This document shows, piece after piece, positions 26,225 through 35,185 of a DNA stretch of 64,000 bases; the first letter of the stretch is position 1; every line of letters begins with the position of its first letter. This DNA is from Pseudomonas xionganensis (GTDB taxonomy: Bacteria; Pseudomonadota; Gammaproteobacteria; Pseudomonadales; Pseudomonadaceae): contig NZ_WKJZ01000002.1 of assembly GCF_009763245.1 (NCBI RefSeq), forward strand, positions 62,001 to 126,000, given 5' to 3'. The translations under genes and the position numbers were made by a program. Under the pieces are notes generated by a model. It was not told the origin of the DNA. It worked only from the letters and a program-made list of their open reading frames with translations, and ran no database searches.

Positions 26225-26896
26225 TCACTCACCAACGCTGATCTTCAGACCCGCGGCGATGGCAAAGGGTGTCAGGGTCACCGCCAGGGCGGTGAGGCTG
26301 GCCAACCACAACAGGTGACCAAGGGTTGGCAATCCTTGCAGGCTGGCCTGCAGCGCGCCGCTGCCGAGAATCAGCACCGGGATATACAGCGGCAGGATCA
26401 GCAAGGCCAATAGCAGGCCACCACGCTTCAGCCCCACGGTCAGGGCCGCACCGACGGCGCCAAGCAGGCTGAGCACCGGGGTACCGAGCAACAAGGAGAA
26501 CAGCAGCACCGGCAGGCAGCGCCCCGGCAAGCCGAGCATCAGCGCCAGCAGCGGTGCCAGCAGTACCAGCGCCAGCCCCGAGAACAGCCAGTGTGCCAGC
26601 ACCTTGGCCAGCACCAGAAGAGGCAGGGGGTGCGGCGAAAGGACCCACTGCTCCAGGGAGCCGTCCTCGAAATCACTGCGAAACAGCCCGTCCAGCGAGA
26701 GCAGCACGGCCAACAGGGCCGCCACCCACACCAGGCCCGGCGAAAGGCTTTGTAACAACTGGGTCTGCGGGCCCACCGCCAAGGGGAACAGGGCGATCAC
26801 GATGGCGAAGAACACCAGCGGGTTGGCCAGCTCGGCCGGACGGCGGAACAGCAGGCGGGTTTCCCGGGCCAGCAGCAGGCTAAAGACATTGCTCAT
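26225..26896 (-). CDS. ccmB: Heme exporter protein CcmB
   Basis: Six-helix membrane subunit (223 aa) of the CcmAB ABC complex, whose ATP hydrolysis releases holo-CcmE from CcmC. Conserved elements are [35 protein letters not shown] and [15 protein letters not shown]. It overlaps ccmA by four bases. Confidence 0.94.
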   Translation of the reverse strand: MSNVFSLLLARETRLLFRRPAELANPLVFFAIVIALFPLAVGPQTQLLQSLSPGLVWVAALLAVLLSLDGLFRSDFEDGSLEQWVLSPHPLPLLVLAKVLAHWLFSGLALVLLAPLLALMLGLPGRCLPVLLFSLLLGTPVLSLLGAVGAALTVGLKRGGLLLALLILPLYIPVLILGSGALQASLQGLPTLGHLLWLASLTALAVTLTPFAIAAGLKISVGE

Positions 26897-27528
26897 AGGC
26901 TGCGCTGCCCCAGATCAAGTTCGCGGTAGCCGTCGGGTTTGAGCGCCAGGCTGTGGTGAGTGGTCAGCACCACCAGCCCGCCCTGACGGCAATGCTCGGC
27001 CAGATGGGCTTCCAGTTGGGCCACGGCGGCCTTGTCCAGGGCAGTAAAGGGTTCGTCGAGAATCCATAGCGGCGGCGCCGGCAGATACAGACGCGCCAGG
27101 CCGACACGGCGCTGCTGACCGGCCGACAGGGTATGGCAGGGCACATCCTCGAAACCGCGCAAACCGACCGCCTCCAGGGCTTGCCAGATAGCCGCGCGTT
27201 CGGCGGGTTGATGCAGGGCGCAGAGCCAGGCCAGGTTCTCTTCGGCAGTGAGCAGGCCCTTGATCCCGGCTGCATGGCCCAGCCACAGCAGATTGCGGCT
27301 CACCTCGGCACGCTGTTCACTCAGGGTTCGGCCCTGCCAGCGTATTTCCCCGGCAGTCGGCTGCATCAGCCCGGCCAGCAGACGCAGCAGACTGGTCTTG
27401 CCGCTGCCATTGGGGCCGGACACCTGCAGCATCTGACCGGCCTCCAGACGCAGGTCAAGGCGCTCGAACAGCATGCGCCAATCCCGCTCACAGGCGAGCG
27501 CCACGGCTTCAAGAAGAGGACTGCTCAA
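26893..27528 (-). CDS. ccmA: Heme exporter ATP-binding protein CcmA
   Basis: ABC ATPase of about 211 aa, partner of CcmB. Walker A is [11 protein letters not shown], the signature [14 protein letters not shown], and Walker [10 protein letters not shown] chose a TTG start at 27528, giving [18 protein letters not shown], because family members begin this way; no in-frame ATG or GTG with a ribosome site fits, although the frame is open to 27597. First gene of the ccm operon. The promoter must lie in the 204-bp divergent gap shared with the fliK2 gene. Confidence 0.9.
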   Translation of the reverse strand: MSSPLLEAVALACERDWRMLFERLDLRLEAGQMLQVSGPNGSGKTSLLRLLAGLMQPTAGEIRWQGRTLSEQRAEVSRNLLWLGHAAGIKGLLTAEENLAWLCALHQPAERAAIWQALEAVGLRGFEDVPCHTLSAGQQRRVGLARLYLPAPPLWILDEPFTALDKAAVAQLEAHLAEHCRQGGLVVLTTHHSLALKPDGYRELDLGQRSL

Positions 27529-27603
27529 GACATAAGTACCGGGGTCGATGGAGTTTCCGGCATAAGCCGCATTCACCAGGCCGAAGCAGAACCGCAAGGC
27601 GCT

Positions 27604-27630
27604 TCAAGTCGACGAGGTCTTGGCCGCTAT
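27604..27630 (+). promoter_or_regulatory. Candidate sigma28 (FliA) promoter for fliK2-flhB-C pair
   Basis: TCAAG at 27604-27608 and GCCGCTAT at 27623-27630 are 14 bases apart, the spacing of the FliA consensus (TAAAG-N14-GCCGATAA). It points toward the FliK-like gene about 100 bp downstream. One mismatch in each half; not experimentally supported. Confidence 0.5.
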
Positions 27631-27732
27631 ACTGACGCGAGTACAGTGCGCAGCCGGTTGAGACGGGGCGCGATTATACATGCCAGGCCCGCCCTCCCGC
27701 AGCGAGCATTTTCAACAGGTTGTAACCCGCCC

Positions 27733-29283
27733 ATGAGCGAAATCAGCGGCACCCGCCCCCTGCCAGCCGTCGCCCCCAGCAGCAGAGCCCCAGCCGCCGC
27801 GACCGAGCTGGCGCTCAAGCTGCTGCAGCCCATGCAGGGGCTACTGGCCAGTGGCGAGAGTGCCAAGGCCGAGGTCATTGCCCTCAAGGAGATGGCTCAG
27901 AGTTTCCAACTGGTGCTCAAACTGACCCTGGAAAACGGCCGGCAGACCACCCTGCAGGCCGAAAGCCCGCGCCCCCTGGCCCAGGGCACCGCCCTGGCGG
28001 TTACCGCGCTGTCACAGAGCCAACTGGCCGTTGCCCTGACCGGTAGCAGCGAAAAGCTCTTGAGCAGCCTGGACCTGAACACGCTACCTCAGGGCACCCT
28101 GCTCCAGGGCAAGGTGATCAGCCGCGAGCCGCTGCCCATGCCACAGCAGGGCGCACAGGTGCTGTACAAGGTGGTCCTGAGCCTGCTCAATACGCCTCTG
28201 GCCGGCAGCAAGCTGGCCCTGGAAACCCCCCTTGCCCTGCCGGTCGGCAGCCTGCTCAGCGCCCAGGTACAGGGCAGCCAGTCACTTAGTTTCCTCCCCC
28301 TGAGCAGCCGCCTGGATCAGCTGGTATTGAGCCAGCAACTGGGCACTCAGCATGAACGCCAGGGCTCGCTACAGACCCTGTTTACCGCCCTGCAGGGCCT
28401 GCATACTCAGGCCGGCGCTGGCAATGAAGGGGTGCGCGGCGCCATTGACAAGCTCTTTGCCGCCCTGCCGGACAGCGCCCAGCTGAGCACGGCCAAGGGC
28501 GTCAGCCAGGCCCTGGAGAACAGTGGCCTGCTGCTGGAAAGCAAACTGCTGGCAGGCCAGAGCAGCGCCCTTGGCCAAGACCTGAAAGCCAATCTGCTGC
28601 GCCTGATTACCCAGCTTTTGCCCCTGACACCCGGCGCCTCGCCCCTGGCCGCAGCCAATGCCGGCAATGCCCTGGCGCTGGCCCTGCCGGCCCTGGCGCG
28701 CAATCTGCTCGGCGGTCTGGAGCAACAGAACAGTCGCCTGCAGGCACTGAAATTCCCTCTCCCCTCGCGCCTGTTGCAGAACATGGAAGGCGAAGCCGAT
28801 CTGGAGACGCTGCTGAAACTGGCTGCCGCCGCCCTGTCACGCCTGCAGACCCATCAGCTGTCCAGCCTGGCGCAGAGCCAGGTCGGCCCGGATGGCAACC
28901 TGCTGACCACCTGGCAACTGGAGCTGCCCATGCGCAATCAGCAGGAACTGGTGCCGCTGCAGCTGAAAATCCAACGCGATGAAGCGCAGAGCAAGGCCAA
29001 AGAGGAAAAGAAGGAAACCCTGTGGAAGGTCGAACTGGCCTTCGATCTCGACCCACTGGGCCCACTCCAGGTACAGGCCCAGCTGGCTCACGGCCGATTG
29101 TCCAGTCAGCTCTGGGCCGAACGTGCCAGCACCGCCAGCCTGATCGAAGCCGAACTGGACAATCTGCGCCAGCGCCTGAATGCCGCTGGCCTGCAGGTTG
29201 GCGAGCTGGCCTGTAATCAGGGCATTCCGCCCCAGGGGCCGCGCACGACCCTGGAGCAGCGCTGGGTGGATGAAACCGCATGA
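27733..29283 (+). CDS. FliK-like hook-length control domain protein (second FliK)
   Basis: A 516-residue soluble protein, rich in Leu, Ala, Gln and Ser. The C-terminal domain (about residues 390-500) has the FliK C-terminal pattern, with FDLDPLGPLQVQAQLAHG, SQLWAER and LRQRLNAAGLQVGEL. The long N-terminal part (QGTLLQGKVISREPLPMPQQ and following) has no recognisable domain. It is distinct from the fliK at 49569. Its stop overlaps the next gene by four bases (ATGA), pairing it with an FlhB-type C-terminal domain protein, the natural partner of FliK. Equivalents occur in the same position next to ccmA in other Pseudomonas; function unknown. Confidence 0.8.
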   Translation: MSEISGTRPLPAVAPSSRAPAAATELALKLLQPMQGLLASGESAKAEVIALKEMAQSFQLVLKLTLENGRQTTLQAESPRPLAQGTALAVTALSQSQLAVALTGSSEKLLSSLDLNTLPQGTLLQGKVISREPLPMPQQGAQVLYKVVLSLLNTPLAGSKLALETPLALPVGSLLSAQVQGSQSLSFLPLSSRLDQLVLSQQLGTQHERQGSLQTLFTALQGLHTQAGAGNEGVRGAIDKLFAALPDSAQLSTAKGVSQALENSGLLLESKLLAGQSSALGQDLKANLLRLITQLLPLTPGASPLAAANAGNALALALPALARNLLGGLEQQNSRLQALKFPLPSRLLQNMEGEADLETLLKLAAAALSRLQTHQLSSLAQSQVGPDGNLLTTWQLELPMRNQQELVPLQLKIQRDEAQSKAKEEKKETLWKVELAFDLDPLGPLQVQAQLAHGRLSSQLWAERASTASLIEAELDNLRQRLNAAGLQVGELACNQGIPPQGPRTTLEQRWVDETA

Positions 29284-29606
29284 GCAAACACAGCCCGAAG
29301 CAGGCCATTGCCCTCAACTACGATGGCCAGAACGCGCCCACCCTCACCGCCAAGGGGGATGACGAACTGGCCGAAGCGATCCTGGCCATCGCCCGCGAAT
29401 ACGAAGTGCCGATCTACGAGAATGCCGAGCTGGTTGGTCTGCTGGCGCGCCTGGAACTGGGGGAGGCAATTCCCGAACAGCTGTACCGCTGCATTGCGGA
29501 AATCATCGCCTTTGCCTGGTACCTGAAGGGCAAGCGCCCGGCGGGCAGCGAGCAGGAACGGGATATCAGCCCCGGACAGATCCTTCTCGGTGGCCCCCAG
29601 GGCTGA
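29280..29606 (+). CDS. FlhB C-terminal-domain protein (FlhX-like)
   Basis: A 108-residue soluble protein aligning to the cytoplasmic FlhB fragment that lies after the NPTH autocleavage site. AIALNYDGQNAPTLTAKG matches FAVALKYDPQKGSAPLLLAKG of the full FlhB in this window, and IAREYEVPIYENAELVGLLA and AEIIAFAWYLKGKRP match its later helices. It has no membrane segment and no NPTH, so it behaves as a ready-made FlhB-CC. Similar stand-alone proteins are called FlhX. It probably works with the co-encoded FliK-like protein. Confidence 0.83.
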   Translation: MSKHSPKQAIALNYDGQNAPTLTAKGDDELAEAILAIAREYEVPIYENAELVGLLARLELGEAIPEQLYRCIAEIIAFAWYLKGKRPAGSEQERDISPGQILLGGPQG

Positions 29607-30011
29607 TCAGGAACGCAGGCGCTTGGCCTGCTGCATCTTGCTGACCAGCTCGGCCTCGGCCTGGCTAAGGCCACAGGACTGGGTCAGATCATCGACGGTG
29701 GCGCCCATACCCGCCAGACGTGCGGCCTGGGTAAAGGACAGGCTGCCGGGATCACGCTGCTCGATCTGGTTGAGTTTGTCTGGCAGCGGCGCCACCACCC
29801 GGCGCAGCTCGTGCAATTCCTCACCCATCTGGATGCTACCGGTCAGGTAGGCATCCAAACGCTTTCCGAGCTCCTTGATGCGCCGATCCCGCACCGCATC
29901 ACGCTCGGCCTGCAGCTGCTGGGCATGGCGTTGCTGCATGGCCAGCCAGACACAGGTCGCCACCAGCCCCATGCAGATCAGCGCCAACACCAGCAGCAGC
30001 CATTCGAGCAT
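29607..30011 (-). CDS. DUF2802 membrane-anchored protein
   Basis: A 134-residue protein with one N-terminal membrane helix (LEWLLLVLALICMGLVATCV), a coiled-coil stretch of about 60 residues and a helical C-terminal domain (LAGMGATVDDLTQSCGLSQA, then EAELVSKMQQAKRL) that looks like a small DNA-binding-type helix bundle. It is conserved next to cheW in Pseudomonas. Function unknown. It starts three bases after the cheW stop, so it is probably the last gene of the chemotaxis operon. Confidence 0.8.
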   Translation of the reverse strand: MLEWLLLVLALICMGLVATCVWLAMQQRHAQQLQAERDAVRDRRIKELGKRLDAYLTGSIQMGEELHELRRVVAPLPDKLNQIEQRDPGSLSFTQAARLAGMGATVDDLTQSCGLSQAEAELVSKMQQAKRLRS

Positions 30012-30014
30012 GAT

Positions 30015-30494
30015 TTAGATGCTCTCCAGCTCAGACCACTCTTCTTCACTCATCAGCTTGTCCAGCTCAACCAGAATCAGCAGCTCGCCGTTCTTGTTGC
30101 ACACGCCCTGGATAAACTTGGCCGACTCGTCGTTACCGACATTCGGTGCGGTTTCCACCTCGGACTGACGCAGGTAGACCACCTCGGCGACGCTATCGAC
30201 CAGAATGCCGACCACTTGCTTGTCCGCCTCGATGATGACGATACGCGAGTTGTCCGTCACCTCGCAGGAATCCAGGCCAAAGCGCTGGCGGGTATCAATC
30301 ACGGTCACCACATTGCCACGCAGGTTGATGATGCCCAGCACATAACTCGGCGCACCAGGAACCGGGGCGATCTCGCTGTAACGCAAGACTTCCTGCACCT
30401 GCATCACATTGATGCCATAGGTTTCGTTATCCAGGCGGAAGGTCACCCACTGCAGAATCGGATCGTCAGAACCCTGTGCAGAACTTTTATTCAT
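30015..30494 (-). CDS. cheW: Chemotaxis coupling protein CheW
   Basis: A 159-residue adaptor linking chemoreceptors to CheA. The CheW beta-barrel fold spans nearly the whole protein: LQWVTFRLDNETYGINVMQV near residue 12, then YVLGIINLRGNVVTVIDTRQ and IVIIEADKQVVGILVDSVAE. All conserved turns are present. It is the penultimate gene of the cheYZAB-motCD-parC-parP-cheW run, separated from parP by 150 bp. Confidence 0.94.
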   Translation of the reverse strand: MNKSSAQGSDDPILQWVTFRLDNETYGINVMQVQEVLRYSEIAPVPGAPSYVLGIINLRGNVVTVIDTRQRFGLDSCEVTDNSRIVIIEADKQVVGILVDSVAEVVYLRQSEVETAPNVGNDESAKFIQGVCNKNGELLILVELDKLMSEEEWSELESI

Positions 30495-30644
30495 ATCCCT
30501 AGCCTCGTCATAAACCGCTCGGGGCGGCGAACGCGGGTGTTAGCCCCGCTCTGGTTACTATAGTTGCCCCCAGCCGGCCGTTGAAAACTACCTGCGCGGG
30601 CAAGCCTGCGTTAAGCACGACCTGTTACAGGCCGGATAGCATGG

Positions 30645-31484
30645 TTAATGCACCCGCCCCATCTGCATACGACGGGCCGCGCCACTGGCGATCAACTCCG
30701 CCAGGGCCGCCACATCGAGCAGAGCACACATGTGCTCGATGACCGTACCGGCCAACCAGGGTCGTTGAGTCCTGTGGCTGCGCCATTTGACCTCGGCCGG
30801 ATCCAGACGTATGGAGCGGCTGACCTGATGCACCGCCAGCCCCCACTCATACCCTTCGACGGAAATCACATACTGCAGCCCATCGCGAAAATCGTCACGG
30901 TAGCGATCAGGCATCACCCAACGCGCGGTATCCAGCACCTTCAGGTTGCCGGCCTGGCACGGCAGTATGCCGAGAAACCAGTCCGGCTGGCCAAATAATG
31001 GCGTCAGCTCCTGGCCACTCAAGGGGTAGATGCTGCCCAGGCACACCAGCGGCACCGCCAGGGTCAGGCCCGCCACATCAAACAGCAGGCACTCGAACGG
31101 CTCCTCGGCCCAGGCGGGACGTCCTTCAGTTGCGGGCTTGGCCTGTACGGGAGGGGTTGGCGCCAGCTCCACCTCAGGTTCGGCCGGCGTCGGAACCAAC
31201 GCCACCGGCTCAACCACAGACGCTACCTCGGGCAGCGGCTGGGGCATGCTCAGAGTCGTCAGCGTCAGGGGGCGCACCTCGGCTTCGGCCAGAGGGCGGG
31301 CAATCGGCGGGCTGGCGGCACGCAGTGGCCGGGAGTCGCGCACCTGCTCTTCCAGCACAGCCGCCTCGAACTCATCCAGGCTGATGCTTTCGGCCAATTC
31401 GCTCGCAGCCTCCTGCAGCAGGCCGTCCAGATAGGACTGCAAAGCCTGTTGCGAACGTGTGGCAATAACCGGGGAACGACTCAT
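30645..31484 (-). CDS. parP: ParP, CheW-like chemotaxis array localisation protein
   Basis: A 279-residue protein whose C-terminal half (from about residue 130) is a CheW-type AIF domain (FECLLFDVAGLTLAVPLVCL, then DRYRDDFRDGLQYVISVEGY), preceded by a low-complexity Pro/Val/Glu linker and an N-terminal helical segment (SRSPVIATRSQQALQSYLDG). In Vibrio, ParP joins arrays to the polar anchor through ParC and holds CheA. The adjacent ParA-like gene is the expected partner. The call rests on architecture and neighbourhood. Confidence 0.82.
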   Translation of the reverse strand: MSRSPVIATRSQQALQSYLDGLLQEAASELAESISLDEFEAAVLEEQVRDSRPLRAASPPIARPLAEAEVRPLTLTTLSMPQPLPEVASVVEPVALVPTPAEPEVELAPTPPVQAKPATEGRPAWAEEPFECLLFDVAGLTLAVPLVCLGSIYPLSGQELTPLFGQPDWFLGILPCQAGNLKVLDTARWVMPDRYRDDFRDGLQYVISVEGYEWGLAVHQVSRSIRLDPAEVKWRSHRTQRPWLAGTVIEHMCALLDVAALAELIASGAARRMQMGRVH

Positions 31485-31571
31485 GAATACAACCCGCTAG
31501 AACACTCTGTACAGACTATCGGCCACTCAAGCTGCAGACTTGAGCGATTATCTTGAGCATAGACCCTCATC

Positions 31572-32360
31572 TCAGGCTACCTGGGCCGCGGCCTGTTGCG
31601 CCAGCAGATGTTTGAGCAGCGCACGATAGGCAATCACCCCGCGGCTGTTGTTGTCGAACTGCGATGGCGTCAAGCCGGCTCGGCTGGCATCACGCAGACG
31701 CGTGTCCACTGGAATATAAGCCTGCCACAGGTGTTCGGGATAAGTATTGCGCAGGACCCGCAAGGTGCTCATCGAGGCCTGGGTACGGCGATCGAACAGG
31801 GTCGGCACGATGGTATAGGGCAGGGCCTGCTGACGCGAACGGTTGATCATCGCCAGGGTACTGACCATGCGCTCCAGCCCCTTGACCGCGAGAAACTCGG
31901 TCTGCACAGGAATCACCAACTGCTGGCTGGCCGCCAGGGCATTAACCATCAGCACCCCGAGCAGCGGCGGGCTGTCGATCACCGCATGGTCGAACTCCTG
32001 CCACAGCTGCGCCAGGCTCTTGGCCACCACCAGGCCCAGGCCGCTCTGCCCGGGCGACTGGCGCTCCAGGGTGGCCAGCGCGGTGCTGGAGGGCAGCAGC
32101 GAGATACGCTCATGACTGGTGGGTAACAGCAACTGCTGCGGCAGGCCACGGGGCACGCTGCCCTGATGCTGAAACAGATCGAAATTGCTGTGTTCCAGGC
32201 TGTCGGGGTCATGCCCGAAGTAACTGGTCATGGACCCATGGGGATCGAGGTCGACCACCACCACCCGCTTGCCGGCGTCGGCCAACAGGCCGGCCAAGGC
32301 AATGGATGTGGTGGTCTTGCCGACGCCACCTTTCTGATTCGCTACTGCCCAGACTCTCAT
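31572..32360 (-). CDS. parC: ParC, ParA/MinD-type ATPase for chemotaxis array positioning
   Basis: A 262-residue P-loop ATPase of the ParA family. The deviant Walker A is KGGVGKTTT at residues 11-19, Walker A' VVVDLDPHGSMTSYFG follows, and HAVIDSPPLLGVLMVNAL is the Walker B region. It is not the chromosome-partitioning ParA: it sits in the che operon between motD and parP, where ParC positions chemosensory arrays at the pole. The start is ATG 32360 (MRVWAVANQKGG). The frame is open further upstream into motD without support. Confidence 0.88.
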   Translation of the reverse strand: MRVWAVANQKGGVGKTTTSIALAGLLADAGKRVVVVDLDPHGSMTSYFGHDPDSLEHSNFDLFQHQGSVPRGLPQQLLLPTSHERISLLPSSTALATLERQSPGQSGLGLVVAKSLAQLWQEFDHAVIDSPPLLGVLMVNALAASQQLVIPVQTEFLAVKGLERMVSTLAMINRSRQQALPYTIVPTLFDRRTQASMSTLRVLRNTYPEHLWQAYIPVDTRLRDASRAGLTPSQFDNNSRGVIAYRALLKHLLAQQAAAQVA

Positions 32361-32409
32361 TCTCTTTATCCTCCCGGCGGCATAACGACAACCGAGATCA
32401 GGTGCTCGC

Positions 32410-33279
32410 CTAAGGGGCGGGCGACGGGGGATTGACGGCGCCCGCGGGCGGGGCCTGTACTGGCTGCTCTGGTGCAGATTGCGTGCCAGCCCGCTGCAGG
32501 GCTGCATCCGGGCGCGCATTGCCACTGCCCACGCCGCTGACGCTGCGGCGCACATCGAGGTTGCGCGACACCACCAGCACCACCCGCCGATTGCGCCCCC
32601 GCCCCTCAGCCGTGGCATTGTCCGCCACCGGTTGAAATTCACCATAGCCCACCGCGGCCATACGCCCAGGATTGACCCCATCCATGGCCAGCATGCGCAC
32701 GATGCTGGCCGCCCTGGCTGCCGACAATTCCCAGTTGGTCGGGAACTGCGCGGTCTGGATCGGCTGGTTGTCGGTAAAGCCCTCAACGTGAATGGGGTTC
32801 TCATAGGGCGCCAGAATTTTGGCAACCTTCTCGATAATCTCGAACGCCGCATTGTTTGGCAGCGCCTCGCCACTGGAGAACAGCAGACTGGAACTCAGTT
32901 CGATCTCGATCCACAACTCGTTGCCGCTGACCTTCAGCTGACTGCTCTGGATCAGATCGCCAAAAGCCTCACGCACACTGCTGGCGATGCTCTCCAGAGA
33001 GTCCATCGGAGCCTGGGGAGCACCATCCTCGGGCAGCACCAGCTCCGCCTCACTGGTACGCGGCCGCTCCTCCCCCACTGGAATCGGCTTGATCGAGCGA
33101 TCAGGCTGATTGAACACTCCTGTCAGGCTCTGCGAGAGGATCTTGTACTTGCCCTCGTTCAGCGAGGAGATCGAGTACATGACCACGAAAAAGGCGAACA
33201 ACAGAGTGATGAAGTCGGCATAGGACACCAGCCAGCGCTCATGGTTTTCATGCTCTTCGTGATGACGCCTGCGGGGCAT
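32410..33279 (-). CDS. motD: Flagellar stator protein MotD
   Basis: A 289-residue MotB-type stator subunit. The single helix holds the essential Asp22 in RWLVSYADFITLLFAFFVVM, the plug-like segment follows (YSISSLNEGKYKILSQSLTG), and an OmpA-like peptidoglycan domain with EGFTDNQPI and LSAARAASIV is at about 190-240. A Pro/Ala-rich C-terminal tail ends it. MotCD in P. aeruginosa mainly supports swarming and high-viscosity motility. It is encoded just after motC, 12 bp apart. Confidence 0.93.
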   Translation of the reverse strand: MPRRRHHEEHENHERWLVSYADFITLLFAFFVVMYSISSLNEGKYKILSQSLTGVFNQPDRSIKPIPVGEERPRTSEAELVLPEDGAPQAPMDSLESIASSVREAFGDLIQSSQLKVSGNELWIEIELSSSLLFSSGEALPNNAAFEIIEKVAKILAPYENPIHVEGFTDNQPIQTAQFPTNWELSAARAASIVRMLAMDGVNPGRMAAVGYGEFQPVADNATAEGRGRNRRVVLVVSRNLDVRRSVSGVGSGNARPDAALQRAGTQSAPEQPVQAPPAGAVNPPSPAP

Positions 33280-33291
33280 GGGCTACCTCCA

Positions 33292-34032
33292 TCAGTCCAT
33301 AAAGCCTTGCAGCTTCAGCTCGATGGAGCGCGGATTCTCACCCTCGGCGATGGACAGGATGCCTTCGAGCAGCATCTCCCGGTAACGCGACTGGCGCAGG
33401 GCGATGCTCTTGAGCTTGTTGCCAATGGGCAGCAGCAGCAGGTTGGCCAGACCCACGCCATAGATGGTTGCAACGAACGCCACAGCGATGCCGCTGCCCA
33501 GCATGCTGGGATCGGCCAGGTTACCCATGACGTGGATCAGGCCCATGACCGCACCAATGATGCCAATGGTGGGCGCATACCCCCCCATACTCTCGAACAC
33601 CTTGGCGGCCTGAATGTCCCGCCCTTCCTGGGTATACAGATCGACTTCGAGAATACTGCGGATGGATTCCGGCTCGACGCCATCGACCAACAACTGCAGC
33701 CCCTTGCGCGCATAGGGATCGGGCTCCGCATCGGCTACGGCCTCAAGACCGAGCAGACCTTCCTTGCGCGCGGTCAGGCTCCAGCCCACCACCCGGTTGA
33801 TACCGCCGGCCAGGTCCACATGGGGGGGGAAGAAAATCCAGCGGATGATCATCAGGGCGCGCTTGAACACCGCCATCGGGGCCTGCAGAAAGGCCGCACC
33901 CAGGGTGCCACCGATCACAATCAGTGCGGCCGGCCCGTTGAGCAATGCCGTCGCATGACCGCCTTCCAGGTAGTTGCCACCGAGAATGGCGACAAACGCC
34001 AGGATGACCCCTATAAGGCTCAGGACATCCAT
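33292..34032 (-). CDS. motC: Flagellar stator protein MotC
   Basis: A 246-residue MotA-type stator subunit with four helices. Conserved features are [20 protein letters not shown] at the N-terminus, the cytoplasmic torque loop (RKEGLLGLEAVAD) and GGYAPTIGIIGAVMGLIHVM in helix 3. Its ATG shares one base with the cheB TAA. It belongs to the proton-type MotC group, unlike the PomA encoded at 1550. Confidence 0.93.
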   Translation of the reverse strand: MDVLSLIGVILAFVAILGGNYLEGGHATALLNGPAALIVIGGTLGAAFLQAPMAVFKRALMIIRWIFFPPHVDLAGGINRVVGWSLTARKEGLLGLEAVADAEPDPYARKGLQLLVDGVEPESIRSILEVDLYTQEGRDIQAAKVFESMGGYAPTIGIIGAVMGLIHVMGNLADPSMLGSGIAVAFVATIYGVGLANLLLLPIGNKLKSIALRQSRYREMLLEGILSIAEGENPRSIELKLQGFMD

Positions 34033-35141
34033 TACATGCAGGTCTCGGCCAGGCGCTTGCCAATGTCATCCAGCGAGTAGACCGCATCCGCCAGGTTGGC
34101 CTTGACGATGGCCATGGGCATGCCATAGATCACGCAGCTGGCTTCATCCTGAGCCCACACCTGACTGCCGCTCTGCTTGAGCAGGCGCGCCCCTTCGCGA
34201 CCATCGGCGCCCATGCCGGTCAGCACCACGGCCAGGACCTTGTCGTGATAGGACTTGGCCACCGAGCCAAAGGTGATATCGACACAGGGCTTGTAGTTGA
34301 GGCGCTCATCGCCCGGCAGGATTTTGATCACCCCACGGGCATCGACCATCATCTGCTTGCCGCCGGGGGCCAACAGGGCCAGGCCGGGCCGCAGCACATC
34401 GCCATCTTCGGCTTCTTTCACGCTGATCTTGCACAGCTTGTCCAGGCGTTCGGCAAAGGCCTTGGTAAAGGCAGCAGGCATATGCTGGATCAACACCAAT
34501 GGCGCGGGGAAACTGGCCGGCAACTGGGTCAGCACCCGCTGCAGCGCCACCGGACCACCGGTGGAGGTGCCGATAGCCACCAGCTTGTAGGCCTTGCGCT
34601 TGGCCGGCGCCGAACTACTGGCCGGCGCCGGAGCGGGAGCCGGGGCAGGTCTGGCCAGACTGCTGGGACGCGCGGCGACCTTGCTCGCAGCACTGCTGCT
34701 CGGGGCAGGCGCCGCCATGCTGGATGAACTGAGGCTGCGCCTGTTGCTGCGCGCAATGGTATGGATCTTCTCGCACAGCAACTGTTTGACCCGCTCGGGG
34801 TTACGCGAAATATCCTCGAAATTCTTCGGCAGGAAATCGACAGCACCCGCCTCCAGCGCATCCAGAGTCACCCGGGCGCCTTCATGGGTCAGCGAGGAAA
34901 ACATCAGTACCGGGGTCGGACAGCGCTGCATGATATTACGCACCGCCGTGATGCCATCCATCATCGGCATCTCGTAATCCATGGTGATCACATCGGGCTT
35001 GAGCGACTGCGCCTGCTCGATGGCCTCACGGCCGTTGGTGGCAGTGCCGATGACCTGGATATCCGGGTCGGCTGAGAGAATTTCCGAAACACGCCGGCGA
35101 AAGAAGCCGGAGTCGTCCACCACCAAAACCTTAACAGCCAT
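34032..35141 (-). CDS. cheB: Chemotaxis response regulator methylesterase CheB
   Basis: Removes methyl groups from chemoreceptors when phosphorylated by CheA. Receiver domain at residues 1-125 with phosphoacceptor Asp55 ([13 protein letters not shown]), a Ser/Ala/Pro-rich linker (about 135-180), and a methylesterase domain with catalytic Ser in GTSTGGP, His in IQHMP and Asp in GMGADGREG. Start ATG 35141 follows AGGAG by 6 bases; a GTG six bases earlier is less likely. Length 369 aa is usual for Pseudomonas. Confidence 0.95.
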   Translation of the reverse strand: MAVKVLVVDDSGFFRRRVSEILSADPDIQVIGTATNGREAIEQAQSLKPDVITMDYEMPMMDGITAVRNIMQRCPTPVLMFSSLTHEGARVTLDALEAGAVDFLPKNFEDISRNPERVKQLLCEKIHTIARSNRRSLSSSSMAAPAPSSSAASKVAARPSSLARPAPAPAPAPASSSAPAKRKAYKLVAIGTSTGGPVALQRVLTQLPASFPAPLVLIQHMPAAFTKAFAERLDKLCKISVKEAEDGDVLRPGLALLAPGGKQMMVDARGVIKILPGDERLNYKPCVDITFGSVAKSYHDKVLAVVLTGMGADGREGARLLKQSGSQVWAQDEASCVIYGMPMAIVKANLADAVYSLDDIGKRLAETCM

Positions 35142-35185
35142 AAACACTCCTAGACGGCACGAATACAGACCGTGCCGCTGATCAA

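Noticed and set aside
32361..32873. Upstream extension of the ParC frame into motD
   Set aside because: ParA-family proteins start right before KGGVGKTTT, and the extension is the out-of-frame copy of motD.
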